DNA from: Patescibacteria group bacterium
GTDB taxonomy: Bacteria; Patescibacteriota; Gracilibacteria; UBA1369; UBA12470
Assembly (NCBI GenBank): GCA_018816885.1
Contig: JAHIUS010000011.1
Span: forward strand, 1-37,217
Direction of reading: 5' to 3'
DNA: 37,217 nt
Shown here: in pieces, positions 5,412 through 13,618 of the stretch
Layout: every line of letters starts with the position of its first letter
How positions within the stretch are numbered: the stretch's first letter is position 1
Notes under the pieces: model-generated
The model's database searches: none
The model's input: only the letters and a program-made list of their open reading frames with translations
What the model was told of the DNA's origin: nothing
Program-made: the position numbers and the translations under genes

Positions 5412-6341
5412 ATGGTACTGAAATATAAGATAAATTTCAAACAGGCAATCCTTTCGACTTTCGCGTTTTTCGATATGTTCGATTACCCGCTTTCCCAGGA
5501 AGAGGTTGAAGAGTACCTTTATCTCCTGCCCCCTGACCCTCATCAGATTGATATTTACCTGAAAAACAGCGCTATCTTGAGCTATTCAGATGGTCTTTAC
5601 TGCCTTAAGGGCCGCGAAGATATTTTTATTAAAAACCAAGAAAGAACTCGCCTTTCCAAGAAATTATGGAAAAAAGTTAATAAGATGAGGAAAGTTTTCG
5701 ACTCAATCCCTTTTATAAAATTAATAGCAGTCACAAACAACCTCTCTTACGACAATCCCAAGAGCAATTCCGACATAGATCTCCTTGTAATAACTACGCC
5801 CAATCGGCTTTTCACCGCAAGAATGCTACTCACATTCTGGACGCATATTTTCGGCATCCGCCGTCACGGCAAAAAAGTCGCAGGAAGACTATGCTTGAGC
5901 TTTTACCTAACAGAAGACAACCTCGACTTATCGAAAATCTCACTGCAGGAAGACATATACCTCGCCTACTGGTTCAAAACCCTTCAACCGGTAGCGGGAA
6001 AATACCAAACCTACATCGACCTGATCGACCAAAACCGAAAACTACTCGAAAACTACTTCAACAGACCACCTCACTACCAAAAAAGACACTTCAGAAGACC
6101 AAAAGGCTTACCAATTTCATTCAAGAAATTCCAAGAAAACCTCCTCTCAGGCAAGCTCGGTAACAGATTGGAAGAAAAACTCCGCAACTGGCAGCTAGGG
6201 AGAGCCCACGAAAAACTCAAGCAAGTAGACGACAAAGACGCCTCAATAATCATCAGCGACAAAATGCTTAAATTCCACAATATCGACCGCCGCGAATATT
6301 ACTTGAAAAGGTGGGAGAAAAGTGTGGGGTCGATGATCTAA
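5412..6341 (+). CDS. Nucleotidyltransferase-fold protein with N-terminal helical or winged-helix region
   Basis: A minimal nucleotidyltransferase core is suggested by NNLSYDNPKSNSDIDLLVITT (near residue 108). It resembles the G-S...SDIDLLV metal-binding segment, but the usual Gly-Ser is replaced by Asn-Asn. The first 75 residues (FFDMFDYPLSQEEVEEYL...) resemble a small DNA-binding-like domain seen before such cores. The C-terminal half is basic and helical. Substrate is unknown. The two aspartates of the DID motif are present, so activity is possible, but the changed glycine loop leaves doubt. It is divergent from uvrC, and its stop codon overlaps the stop of the convergent next gene by 4 bases. 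Confidence 0.7.
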   Translation: MVLKYKINFKQAILSTFAFFDMFDYPLSQEEVEEYLYLLPPDPHQIDIYLKNSAILSYSDGLYCLKGREDIFIKNQERTRLSKKLWKKVNKMRKVFDSIPFIKLIAVTNNLSYDNPKSNSDIDLLVITTPNRLFTARMLLTFWTHIFGIRRHGKKVAGRLCLSFYLTEDNLDLSKISLQEDIYLAYWFKTLQPVAGKYQTYIDLIDQNRKLLENYFNRPPHYQKRHFRRPKGLPISFKKFQENLLSGKLGNRLEEKLRNWQLGRAHEKLKQVDDKDASIIISDKMLKFHNIDRREYYLKRWEKSVGSMI

Positions 6342-7675
6342 ACCTCATACACCCTCCCCTCAACCCCATTCAAAACCATTCTGACTTGAGAAAGCACTCC
6401 ACTGTTAATCTTGCTTAAAAAATTCAGGCCATCTTCATCAAGTTGCCCTGGAAGAAGAGAACAAACATTCTTACTAGCAATACACAAAATCCCTTTTTCA
6501 GCACAAAGAGATTCAAGATGAGCCTTCATAGGGCTGGGAGGAGAAAGCAGTATTAACCCCCCTCTTTTCGGCCAATAAAAAACATTTCTTCCATAAGAAT
6601 CCCCCATACTACAATCACTCACCATAACAACAACACCTTCCTTCTCTCTGTTATCCGGTCTATTATCAAGGACATCCAAAACCATATCACCAACCCCAAC
6701 CGCTCTCCCTCTATACAAACAATCTCCTTCGGGAAATTCAACATTATTTTCTTCAAAATAGCGCCAAGGCAAAGGTCTAACCTGTAAAAGATAACCACCT
6801 TTGTCGCCAGCACGAGACTCGATCTGAACGCCTCTTCCATAATACCTTTCTAAATACAAACTCAATAAAGCAGTCTTAAACATTTCGTAATTCAAAGTAA
6901 GCTGTCCGTCTACCATACAGTGGTACAATTTTTCATCATCTAAGCTAATAAACTCAGAAGAAACCAATTGGCTCTCCAAAACATCTTTATAAATCAAACC
7001 AGTAGTTCCATTTGCAGTGTCAGTAGCCCTTATCAACCTGGGGACCTGACAGCACGTACTATCTACCGAAAAGAAACATTTGTCATAATAAACATCCTCA
7101 AAATCAGCAACATTTTCCTGAACCACAATCCCCATAAGCTCATCCTTAATTCCCAGCTCTTCTCGATACCGAACAGCTTCAGGATTATCAACGGAAGAAA
7201 AAACCTTAATAATATCTTCTATGAATTTTTCGAAAGACCTACCCGAATTATCAATTGACTCATACAATCCTGGCCCCATCCGGTCATCACCATCCTCAGA
7301 AAAAACAGCACTACTCCTCAAAACAACCTCCTTGCCTTTAGCCCATTCATAATAAGGCCTCAAGTCATCTACGATATCTTCCCCATTCCTCCACTTAATA
7401 AAAACATCAACAGGTATTTTTATGTACTCCGGGACTTCAAAATGACCAACCTCAGGGTCAAATCCCACAATTTTAGAGATAAATCCAGCAAGAACATCCA
7501 AATTCGCTCCTTTTGCGCCATAAACAAGCGTATCTCTTCTCACCTTATCAATATCAACATGTCCAACTTCAGCATAAAACCTCTTCCAATACTCAACATA
7601 CCGAGGATCATCAATCCTGCTACAAGATCCCTTCCATTTTGAGGCATCAAAATCATCCGAACGCAAATCTTCCAT
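6338..7675 (-). CDS. PEP synthase/pyruvate phosphate dikinase-like protein
   Basis: The middle part resembles the nucleotide-binding domain of PEP synthase and pyruvate phosphate dikinase. It has YGAKGANLDVLA near residue 52, EVVLRSSAVFSEDGDD near 135 (family RSSA..ED), and YLLQVRPLPWRYFE near 310 (family Q-x-RP). The C-terminal about 130 residues resemble the mobile phospho-histidine domain. GGLILLSPPSPMKAHLESLCAEKGILCIAS aligns with the family GG-x-x-SH-x-A-I-x-A-R-E-L-GIP-A, with a His retained. No PEP-binding TIM barrel is present, so it cannot be a complete PEP synthase. A kinase or phosphotransferase on another substrate, as in rifampicin phosphotransferase-like proteins, is possible. 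It has its own strong promoter and an inverted repeat over its -10. Confidence 0.7.
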   Translation of the reverse strand: MEDLRSDDFDASKWKGSCSRIDDPRYVEYWKRFYAEVGHVDIDKVRRDTLVYGAKGANLDVLAGFISKIVGFDPEVGHFEVPEYIKIPVDVFIKWRNGEDIVDDLRPYYEWAKGKEVVLRSSAVFSEDGDDRMGPGLYESIDNSGRSFEKFIEDIIKVFSSVDNPEAVRYREELGIKDELMGIVVQENVADFEDVYYDKCFFSVDSTCCQVPRLIRATDTANGTTGLIYKDVLESQLVSSEFISLDDEKLYHCMVDGQLTLNYEMFKTALLSLYLERYYGRGVQIESRAGDKGGYLLQVRPLPWRYFEENNVEFPEGDCLYRGRAVGVGDMVLDVLDNRPDNREKEGVVVMVSDCSMGDSYGRNVFYWPKRGGLILLSPPSPMKAHLESLCAEKGILCIASKNVCSLLPGQLDEDGLNFLSKINSGVLSQVRMVLNGVEGRVYEV

Positions 7676-7697
7676 AACAAAAAATTAACAGGAGAGC

Positions 7698-7726
7698 ATT
7701 AAACCTGTAAAACTCATGAAAGTCAA
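7698..7726 (-). promoter_or_regulatory. Promoter with overlapping inverted repeat for the PEP synthase-like gene
   Basis: On the minus strand TTGACT (7726-7721) and TTTAAT (7703-7698) are 17 bases apart; the ATG lies 22 bases beyond the -10. TTACAGG just before the -10 and CCTGTTAA just after it form an inverted repeat around the -10 and probable start site, a plausible operator. Confidence 0.65.
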
Positions 7727-7729
7727 CGC

Positions 7730-7910
7730 CTAAGAAACTGACTTCTCACCCTTCGCATCCGCAGACCTTTCGCCAGTAAGCAGTTCCTTCCCTACTACAT
7801 CCATGAATCGTTCCATGAACTCCCTCGCAGGGATATGTTCACATTGCAGGTCTCTCTCATATTGAACCCCTTCTTCCCCTAGTCTACCCTTTTGGATCTT
7901 TCCTTATCAT
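7730..7910 (-). pseudogene. Small frame-broken gene, or +1 frameshifted gene, downstream of der
   Basis: An ATG at 7910 opens MIRKDPKG and then meets TAG. The +1 frame continues from this point as RLGEEGVQYERDLQCEHIP and on to a stop at 7730, with protein-like composition (EFMERFMDVVGKELLTGERS). That second frame has no ATG, GTG or TTG near its start. One base change in frame would give a 59-residue protein. It lies 17 bases after der on the same strand. A decayed gene, a sequencing error, or programmed +1 slippage at GGG-TAG are all possible. No family is recognised. Confidence 0.4.
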
Positions 7911-7927
7911 GATTTTAAAATTAAGAA

Positions 7928-9253
7928 TTATTTATACTTAAGCCTCACAGACGTCCCCTTAAACCCAAACTTCTCTCGAAGTCGATTTTCCAGGTATCTT
8001 TTATAAGAAAAATGTAACCTATCCGGAAACTTCGTCTTCAAAACAAAAGAAGGCGGATCAATACCATCCTGCCTTATCCCTCTGATCTCATTCCTTTGAC
8101 CATACATACTCCCTTTCGGCTCATGCTTGCTTATCGCATCTTCAAGCCAAATATTAAGTTCGCCCTCGGGAATTTGTTTTTTTCTCTCATCATAAGCATC
8201 GGCAACAACAGACAAAAGATCTTTAAGCCCATCCCCTTCTTTCGCAGAAACGAATACAAGTGGCGCCCACGGCAGAAAATCAAACTCCTTCTGAGCCCGA
8301 GAAATGAACCAAGCCGTATTTTTCTCTTTATTTTCCATCAAATCTGTCTTATTAGCAGCCAAAACAAGACCCTTCCCTTGCTCAAGAATCTCGGAACAAA
8401 CATGTAGATCCTGATTGGTAACACCTTCATTATAATCCAAGACCAAAACAACAACATCCGAATCCTCAATCGCCCGCAAACTCCTAAGCACAGAGAACTT
8501 CTCAATAGTCGCCTTACCCAGCTTCCCCGGCCGACGAATTCCGGCAGTATCCGATATCACATATTGCCTCCCATCGTGATCAAAATTCATATCAACACAG
8601 TCGCGAGTAGTCCCGGGAGTCGCGGAAACAATAGCCTGCTCACTTCCCACAATGGCATTCAGTATAGAAGACTTCCCAACATTCGGCTTACCAAGAAGAC
8701 CCATCTTGATAGTTCCTTCCGGAGTATCTTCAATTGCGGCAATCTTCTTTATCCCAAGGTCGTCAAGCGCATCTTCAATAAAATCAATAAGCTCATCCAT
8801 CCCTGTCTTATGCAAAGCGGAAACCGCAACAGCATCCCCGAAACCAAGCTCATACAAATTATATTTCCTGTCCATCATATCCAGATTATCCAGCTTATTC
8901 GCAACCAAAACAGTCGGCTTCCCCGACTTCCTAAGCAGATCAGCCACATGAAAATCCTCGGAAGTAAGAACCTTTTGCCCATCTACAACAAACACAATCA
9001 CATCGGCACCGTTTATAGCGATCTCCGCCTGTTTTCGCGTATCTTCCTCGATACCATCCTCAGCCTCAAAAGTGATCCCTCCCGTATCAACCAAATAAAC
9101 CTCATTATCATGAAGATGAGCCTTAGTCATAATTCTATCTCGAGTAGTCCCGGCGGTTTTGGACTCAATCGCACGACGCTTCCCAAGCAACCTGTTAAAA
9201 AGTGTCGACTTACCTGTATTTGGCTTTCCAACTATTGCCACTATCGGCAACAT
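7928..9253 (-). CDS. der: Ribosome-associated GTPase Der (EngA)
   Basis: Der is a tandem-domain GTPase needed for large ribosomal subunit assembly. The first G domain has GKPNTGKST (residues about 9-17), DTGG and NKLDNLD. The second has GKPNVGKSS near residue 190, DTAGIRRPG and NKTDLME. A KH-like domain closes the protein (FVLKTKFPDRLHFSYKRYLENRLREKFGFKGTSVRLKYK). The length, 441 residues, is typical. It is divergent from yggS with a 45-base gap. Confidence 0.97.
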   Translation of the reverse strand: MLPIVAIVGKPNTGKSTLFNRLLGKRRAIESKTAGTTRDRIMTKAHLHDNEVYLVDTGGITFEAEDGIEEDTRKQAEIAINGADVIVFVVDGQKVLTSEDFHVADLLRKSGKPTVLVANKLDNLDMMDRKYNLYELGFGDAVAVSALHKTGMDELIDFIEDALDDLGIKKIAAIEDTPEGTIKMGLLGKPNVGKSSILNAIVGSEQAIVSATPGTTRDCVDMNFDHDGRQYVISDTAGIRRPGKLGKATIEKFSVLRSLRAIEDSDVVVLVLDYNEGVTNQDLHVCSEILEQGKGLVLAANKTDLMENKEKNTAWFISRAQKEFDFLPWAPLVFVSAKEGDGLKDLLSVVADAYDERKKQIPEGELNIWLEDAISKHEPKGSMYGQRNEIRGIRQDGIDPPSFVLKTKFPDRLHFSYKRYLENRLREKFGFKGTSVRLKYK

Positions 9254-9298
9254 CGCGGTATTTTGTTATAAAGTACAAGCATCATACATAATTTCTTT

Positions 9299-9880
9299 AT
9301 GGTCTTCAATTTAAAAAACATTCCGCTAAGTGTGAAAGTTATGGCGGTTACAAAAAACAGGTCTGAAAAAGAGATTTCAGAGGTTCTTTCTCGAGGGATA
9401 AAAATAATTGGAGAAAACCGTATCCAAGAGTCCCCAAAAATCCCGGGGGTGAAAAAACATTTCATCGGACATTTACAGTCAAACAAAGTCAAAAAAGCGG
9501 TAGAAAATTACGATGTAATCGAAACAGTTGATTCACTGAAACTGGCAGAAAAAATTTCAAATGCCGGAGGATGCAAGATTTTCATCCAAGTAAATATAAG
9601 TCGCGAACCGCAAAAAAGCGGAGCTGCCCCGGAAAACCTGGAAGATTTAATTCAAAAAATCAAAAAGCTCCAAAATTTGGAATTAACAGGCTTAATGGCA
9701 ATCATAGAAAACACCAATGACCCCCAAAAACGCCTAGCACAATTCCGCAAAATGAAAGATTTACAAGAAAAATACAGTCTTTCGGAACTCTCAATGGGAA
9801 TGAGTAACGACTGGGAAGAAGCCATCGAATCAGGCGCAACAATCATCAGATTAGGAAGGATTTTGTTTGAGAATGCATGA
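9299..9880 (+). CDS. yggS: YggS/PROSC-family pyridoxal phosphate homeostasis protein, shortened at the N-terminus
   Basis: This family binds pyridoxal phosphate in a single alanine-racemase-type barrel and helps balance free PLP. The PLP lysine lies in VMAVTKNRS near residue 19. Further family marks are GENRIQE, HFIGHLQSNK, LTGLMAI and SMGMSNDWEEAIESGATIIRLGRILF. At 193 residues it is shorter than the usual 220-230: the N-terminal helices before the first strand are missing, so the barrel begins almost at the start codon. It is divergent from der. The promoter of the following gene lies over its 3' end. Confidence 0.93.
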   Translation: MVFNLKNIPLSVKVMAVTKNRSEKEISEVLSRGIKIIGENRIQESPKIPGVKKHFIGHLQSNKVKKAVENYDVIETVDSLKLAEKISNAGGCKIFIQVNISREPQKSGAAPENLEDLIQKIKKLQNLELTGLMAIIENTNDPQKRLAQFRKMKDLQEKYSLSELSMGMSNDWEEAIESGATIIRLGRILFENA

Positions 9881-9894
9881 AAATAGGATAAAAT
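9867..9894 (+). promoter_or_regulatory. Promoter of the pilin-like gene
   Basis: TTGAGA (9867-9872) and TAAAAT (9889-9894) are 16 bases apart; the ATG lies 22 bases downstream of the -10. The -35 overlaps the last codons of yggS. Confidence 0.6.
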
Positions 9895-9916
9895 TGCACA
9901 AAACTAACATAAAAAC

Positions 9917-10381
9917 ATGAAGAAACTCATAGAAATAACCTTAGTGGCACTTATATTTGCCTCTTTTTCAGCAAATGCAGCAATGGCAGCAGACACAATA
10001 CTTCCCGAACCGGACGACCGAAACTGTGAAGCTTTTTTGGACACAATCGAATCGGAATACCCTATAGGTAGCCAACAAAATTGGATGAAAGAAAATCAGG
10101 ACAATGCAAATGACTTGCTAGGCTGCGCAATAAAAACAGGCAGAATTCACCTCTGGATGATCCCATACTACATAGCCTACATGATTGAATTCATCATAAG
10201 CATTATCGGCCTTGTTAGCGTCCTTTTCGTAATGCTCGGCGGATATTTCTATGCTTGGGGAGGAGTACAAGAAGACAAGGAAAAAGGTAAAAAAACCGTC
10301 ATGTACGCCCTTGTCGGACTCGCACTCGCAGCATTATCTTGGATAATCGTCAACATCATCCAAACCCAACTAACCGGTTAA
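9917..10381 (+). CDS. Pilin-like TrbC/VirB2-type (Mbov_0395-like) membrane protein
   Basis: A signal peptide (MKKLIEITLVALIFASFSANAAMA) is followed by an exported loop with two Cys (CEAF and GCAI) and two membrane segments (about residues 90-112, IIGLVSVLFVMLGGYFYAWGG, and 125-150, VMYALVGLALAALSWIIVNII). A short charged turn (QEDKEKGKK) separates them. This two-helix layout matches the pilin-like conjugal-transfer family common in CPR genomes, thought to relate to type IV secretion or pilus subunits. No other transfer genes are nearby, so the role here is open. It precedes the permease gene by 30 bases and is probably co-transcribed from its own promoter. Confidence 0.8.
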   Translation: MKKLIEITLVALIFASFSANAAMAADTILPEPDDRNCEAFLDTIESEYPIGSQQNWMKENQDNANDLLGCAIKTGRIHLWMIPYYIAYMIEFIISIIGLVSVLFVMLGGYFYAWGGVQEDKEKGKKTVMYALVGLALAALSWIIVNIIQTQLTG

Positions 10382-10411
10382 TTCCCCTACACCCCTATAA
10401 CCCTACATCCT

Positions 10412-11632
10412 ATGAAGTACCACATCAAAAACCTCTTCAACAAGTCCCAGAAAAACCTGAAAAAGATCCAAAAAAAGATCAAGGAACTTGGAAAAATGGA
10501 AGATTACGAAAAAATCCGAAAAAATCCTACCAAAACCCCTTCTAAACCAAAAGCTCCTGAAAAAGTGATAGTACATCTCTCGATGGCAAGTGTTGCCAAA
10601 GCAACACTGATAATTATAGCTTTATACCTGCTCGCACAATTTGCATACGAAATAAAAGATATACTTTTAATTCTGTTCGTCGCAATTCTATTCTCAACAG
10701 CAATCGACCACACCGTTAACAGTCTTCAAAAAAGGAAAATACCCAGAGCGGTAAGCGTACTGTTCATCTACCTGGTACTACTTTTTGTAGTTGTGTTTTT
10801 CATATCAAACTTAATACCGATAGTTGCGGAACAGCTTCTCGAACTAGCCAAGCAAGCTGACGAAATGGTAAGTAATCTGCTTCAAGGAAAATCTTTCGAA
10901 GACATGCCTTTTGCAGAAAAACTGGCCCCATATCTACACAGTGTACTCGAAGGGATCGATCAACAAACAGTTGTGGATAATATCAAGGTCGCCCTAGAAA
11001 AACTCGGAGAACAATTGCAAAATGTCGCAGGGAACACATGGGCGGCACTCAAGGTAGTGTTCAACAGCCTGTTCAACATGGTTCTCGTACTGGTAATAAC
11101 ATTCTTCCTCGTCACAGATAAAACTGGCTTGGACAAATTCATAATGTCTCTCTTCCCATCAAGATACAACAAATACATACTGGAAAAAACAGAGGCAATA
11201 AAAGACAAAATCGGACACTGGCTCCGAGGAATTATAACCTTGATGGTTTGCATGTTCCTTTTGTATCTGATCGGATTCTCAATACTTGGAATCAAGTACG
11301 CAACAACTCTCGCAATCATGGGTGGAATCGCCGAACTTTTCCCTGTAATCGGCCCGATTTTAGCAGGTATTCCAGCAGTACTTATAGCATTCAATCAGTC
11401 ACCATGGCTCGTACTTTGGGTTCTGGGCCTAATGGTTTTGATTCAACAAATCGAAGGGAATATTTTCATCCCGATTATTATGAAAAAAGCTGTCGGCTTA
11501 AGCCCGGTAATAATTATTATTTCCGTACTGATCGGATATGAATTACTCGGATTACTGGGAATTATCCTCGCTGTCCCTGTAGCAACAACAATTTCAATCT
11601 TTATTACGGACTACATTTCCAAGGATAAATAA
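10412..11632 (+). CDS. AI-2E family transporter
   Basis: This is a polytopic membrane protein of the AI-2E exporter (PerM-like) family. Residues 1-60 form a Lys-rich cytoplasmic tail. Membrane segments follow near 60-115, then a long amphipathic middle region (about 120-205), then a group of four or five segments from about 215 to the end. Family marks are IPRAVSVLFIYL, FNMVLVLVITFFLVTDK and the C-terminal VGLSPVIIIISVLIGYELLGLLGIILAVPVATTI. Some members export autoinducer-2 or act as Na+/H+ antiporters, but the substrate here is unknown. The last 39 bases overlap the convergent glycosyltransferase gene. Confidence 0.93.
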   Translation: MKYHIKNLFNKSQKNLKKIQKKIKELGKMEDYEKIRKNPTKTPSKPKAPEKVIVHLSMASVAKATLIIIALYLLAQFAYEIKDILLILFVAILFSTAIDHTVNSLQKRKIPRAVSVLFIYLVLLFVVVFFISNLIPIVAEQLLELAKQADEMVSNLLQGKSFEDMPFAEKLAPYLHSVLEGIDQQTVVDNIKVALEKLGEQLQNVAGNTWAALKVVFNSLFNMVLVLVITFFLVTDKTGLDKFIMSLFPSRYNKYILEKTEAIKDKIGHWLRGIITLMVCMFLLYLIGFSILGIKYATTLAIMGGIAELFPVIGPILAGIPAVLIAFNQSPWLVLWVLGLMVLIQQIEGNIFIPIIMKKAVGLSPVIIIISVLIGYELLGLLGIILAVPVATTISIFITDYISKDK

Positions 11633-12703
11633 AGTCTTTTCCGCAGCTTTTTCCCAAGAGAACTTAGAAGCTTTATCCTTCAATTTTCGAGCGTCCCATT
11701 TCCCGGAAATCAAAACCTCAATCCCTTCAGTAATCGACCTTACGGAACAAGGATTGGCATACACAGCCTCATCATCGCAAATCTCCTGCATTGGACTGTT
11801 TTTACTGGTCAAAACCGGCACACCGCACGAAAAAGCCTCCAAGACCGGCAAGCCAAACCCTTCATACAACGAAATATACAAAAGCCCCTGGGAAAGCTTA
11901 TAAACAGACTCTTTATCCCGCTCATCCACAAACCCAATAAACTGCACTTTTTCGGACTTGGGAATACGAAACTCGGCAAATATATCCTGATTATCCTCCC
12001 CTGCCAACACAAGTTTAAACCCTGGCAAATCAGCTTTAATAAAAGCTTTTACAGCTCTCTCTAAATTCTTCCTCGGCTCCAAGGTAGACAAAGACAAAAG
12101 AAACTTATCCGGAAGGTGATATTTCTCCCGCACAAAACCCAAATCCCCTCCTCTTTCAAGTTTCACACCCTCATAAACAACCTCACTTTCAACAGAAAAA
12201 ACATCTTTAAGTTCATTTTGAGTGAATTCAGAAACCGAAACAACCTTATCCGCAGATCGGAAGTAGTTTTTCGGTCTATTCAAAAAATACCAAAACTTGC
12301 TCTTCCGCGAAAAACATCGCGGATACCTGAAAAACGACAGGTCATGACAAGTACAAACCTTTTTTATTCGCTTAGAAAGAGCAAGCGGCCTCATGTCAGG
12401 CAAGAAAAAAACATCAATTTCGATTCCAAGCTCCTTTTTAATCAACAAATCCACCTTCGGCCACCCCAAAAATATCTGCTTCAAATTAAAAAGCCTATTT
12501 GGAGTCTTAAGGAAAAATTTGCGCACATTATCGCCGGAAAACCCCTCCAAAATATCCATATAGTCATCCCGGGAGCCACTCAAAAAAAGAACAAACTCAT
12601 GATCCTTATGCTTAATCATTTCGCTAGTAAGATGCGAAGTATAAGTCGAGACACCACTAACCTTCCCGTGCAAAAGCGGCCGCAAATCTATAGCAATATT
12701 CAT
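11594..12703 (-). CDS. GT4-type glycosyltransferase
   Basis: The GT-B fold is shown by the N-terminal MNIAIDLRPLLHGKVSGVSTYTSHL and the C-terminal nucleotide-sugar site LSLSTLEPRKNLERAVKAF, QFIGFVDERD, LLYISLYEGFGLPVLEAFSCGVPVLTS. The EGFGLPVLEAFSCG segment is the E-x7-E motif of GT4 retaining transferases. It is the last gene of a minus-strand set with the Wzz-like protein and a second GT4. The set probably builds a cell-surface polysaccharide. Sugar donor and acceptor cannot be told. Confidence 0.92.
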   Translation of the reverse strand: MNIAIDLRPLLHGKVSGVSTYTSHLTSEMIKHKDHEFVLFLSGSRDDYMDILEGFSGDNVRKFFLKTPNRLFNLKQIFLGWPKVDLLIKKELGIEIDVFFLPDMRPLALSKRIKKVCTCHDLSFFRYPRCFSRKSKFWYFLNRPKNYFRSADKVVSVSEFTQNELKDVFSVESEVVYEGVKLERGGDLGFVREKYHLPDKFLLSLSTLEPRKNLERAVKAFIKADLPGFKLVLAGEDNQDIFAEFRIPKSEKVQFIGFVDERDKESVYKLSQGLLYISLYEGFGLPVLEAFSCGVPVLTSKNSPMQEICDDEAVYANPCSVRSITEGIEVLISGKWDARKLKDKASKFSWEKAAEKTLFILGNVVRNKD

Positions 12704-12742
12704 ATGGCTTATAGGAAATTTTTTAAACTACAAAACCAACTA

Positions 12743-13540
12743 TTAGCCATCAACAGTCCATTCAATATTTCCCGCAACCCTGGAAATAATCTCAAGATCT
12801 TGTTCTTTAGTCATTCCCATTTTTACAAAAACAAGGCAATTATTGCCCTGGACATCACTTATTTTGAATTCATCCTTAACTTTAACAAAAACTTTTATAT
12901 CAAAATTCCCGGGCACAGCACCCTTGCCAAAAATTTTCTCAACCTGAAACCCAAAAGATACAACGCCCCTCAAATACTCAAGAGTTAGAAATCCGAAAAC
13001 CAAAATCAAAAATCCAAGAACAAATCCGGTAAAAACATTAAATAAAACCTGCGGTATTCTCTCATAAACAGTCACTTCAGGATTCGCAATCGCATAAGAA
13101 GTCTTCATTACATCATTATAAGAAGAAAGCCGCTCACTTAGCTCAGCAACAGTCTCTCTAGCCGCCAACTCGGCAACCTCACTGCTGCCGGCAAAAACCT
13201 GGAATATCAGATTCTGCCGCTCCTGTTTGCGAGCAGAAACAGAAACGCTCTCCCCTACTCGCTCACTAACTTGATTTGCAAAAGAAGGATCCATCGTCCA
13301 TCCCTGAACAGTTTCAGCAAAATAATTATCAGCTTCTGTAACCCCGCGAGCCCCAAAAGCTTCAGCATCCTGCGGATAAGAACCCTGCTCCATCCCAACT
13401 GTCAAAAAAACAAAACCCTCATAAGTCGTTGTCAAAAAAGTAATACTGTAAAGCAACCCGCAAACCCCAAAAATCATGCCAACAACTATAGCCCTCCACT
13501 TAACCCTCCAGAGATACTGGAAATAATTTCTAACGTCCAT
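12743..13540 (-). CDS. Wzz-type polysaccharide chain-length/co-polymerase membrane protein
   Basis: An N-terminal cytoplasmic stub with DVRNYFQYLWRVKWR precedes a first membrane segment (about residues 15-38). An extracytoplasmic loop of roughly 125 residues follows, and a second segment sits at about 165-190 (IPQVLFNVFTGFVLGFLILVFGFLTLEYLRG). A cytoplasmic tail of about 70 residues follows. This is the Wzz/Wzc-N layout. The loop is short and there is no fused tyrosine kinase. The position between two glycosyltransferase genes on one transcript supports a role in setting polymer length or export. Confidence 0.8.
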   Translation of the reverse strand: MDVRNYFQYLWRVKWRAIVVGMIFGVCGLLYSITFLTTTYEGFVFLTVGMEQGSYPQDAEAFGARGVTEADNYFAETVQGWTMDPSFANQVSERVGESVSVSARKQERQNLIFQVFAGSSEVAELAARETVAELSERLSSYNDVMKTSYAIANPEVTVYERIPQVLFNVFTGFVLGFLILVFGFLTLEYLRGVVSFGFQVEKIFGKGAVPGNFDIKVFVKVKDEFKISDVQGNNCLVFVKMGMTKEQDLEIISRVAGNIEWTVDG

Positions 13541-13618
13541 ACTGTTATCTGTTAATTACTAACTGTTACTTGTTGTCTGAATTTTAAACTCTAAACCCTA
13601 AATCCTCAATCCTAAATC
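13541..13618 (-). repeat. Degenerate short-repeat spacer (CCTAAATCCT type)
   Basis: The gap between the two minus-strand polysaccharide genes holds loosely repeated words: TTACTAACTGTTACTTGTTG and then AACTCTAAACCCTAAATCCTC followed by AATCCTAAATCCTATCC on the plus strand. It is almost free of G on that strand. No gene or clear promoter is seen. Confidence 0.5.

Noticed and set aside
8564..9271. 235-codon plus-strand open frame inside der
   Set aside because: Antisense of the well supported Der GTPase, with no protein-like features.
12116..12988. 290-codon plus-strand open frame across the GT4/Wzz boundary
   Set aside because: It covers two supported minus-strand genes and has only skew-driven composition.
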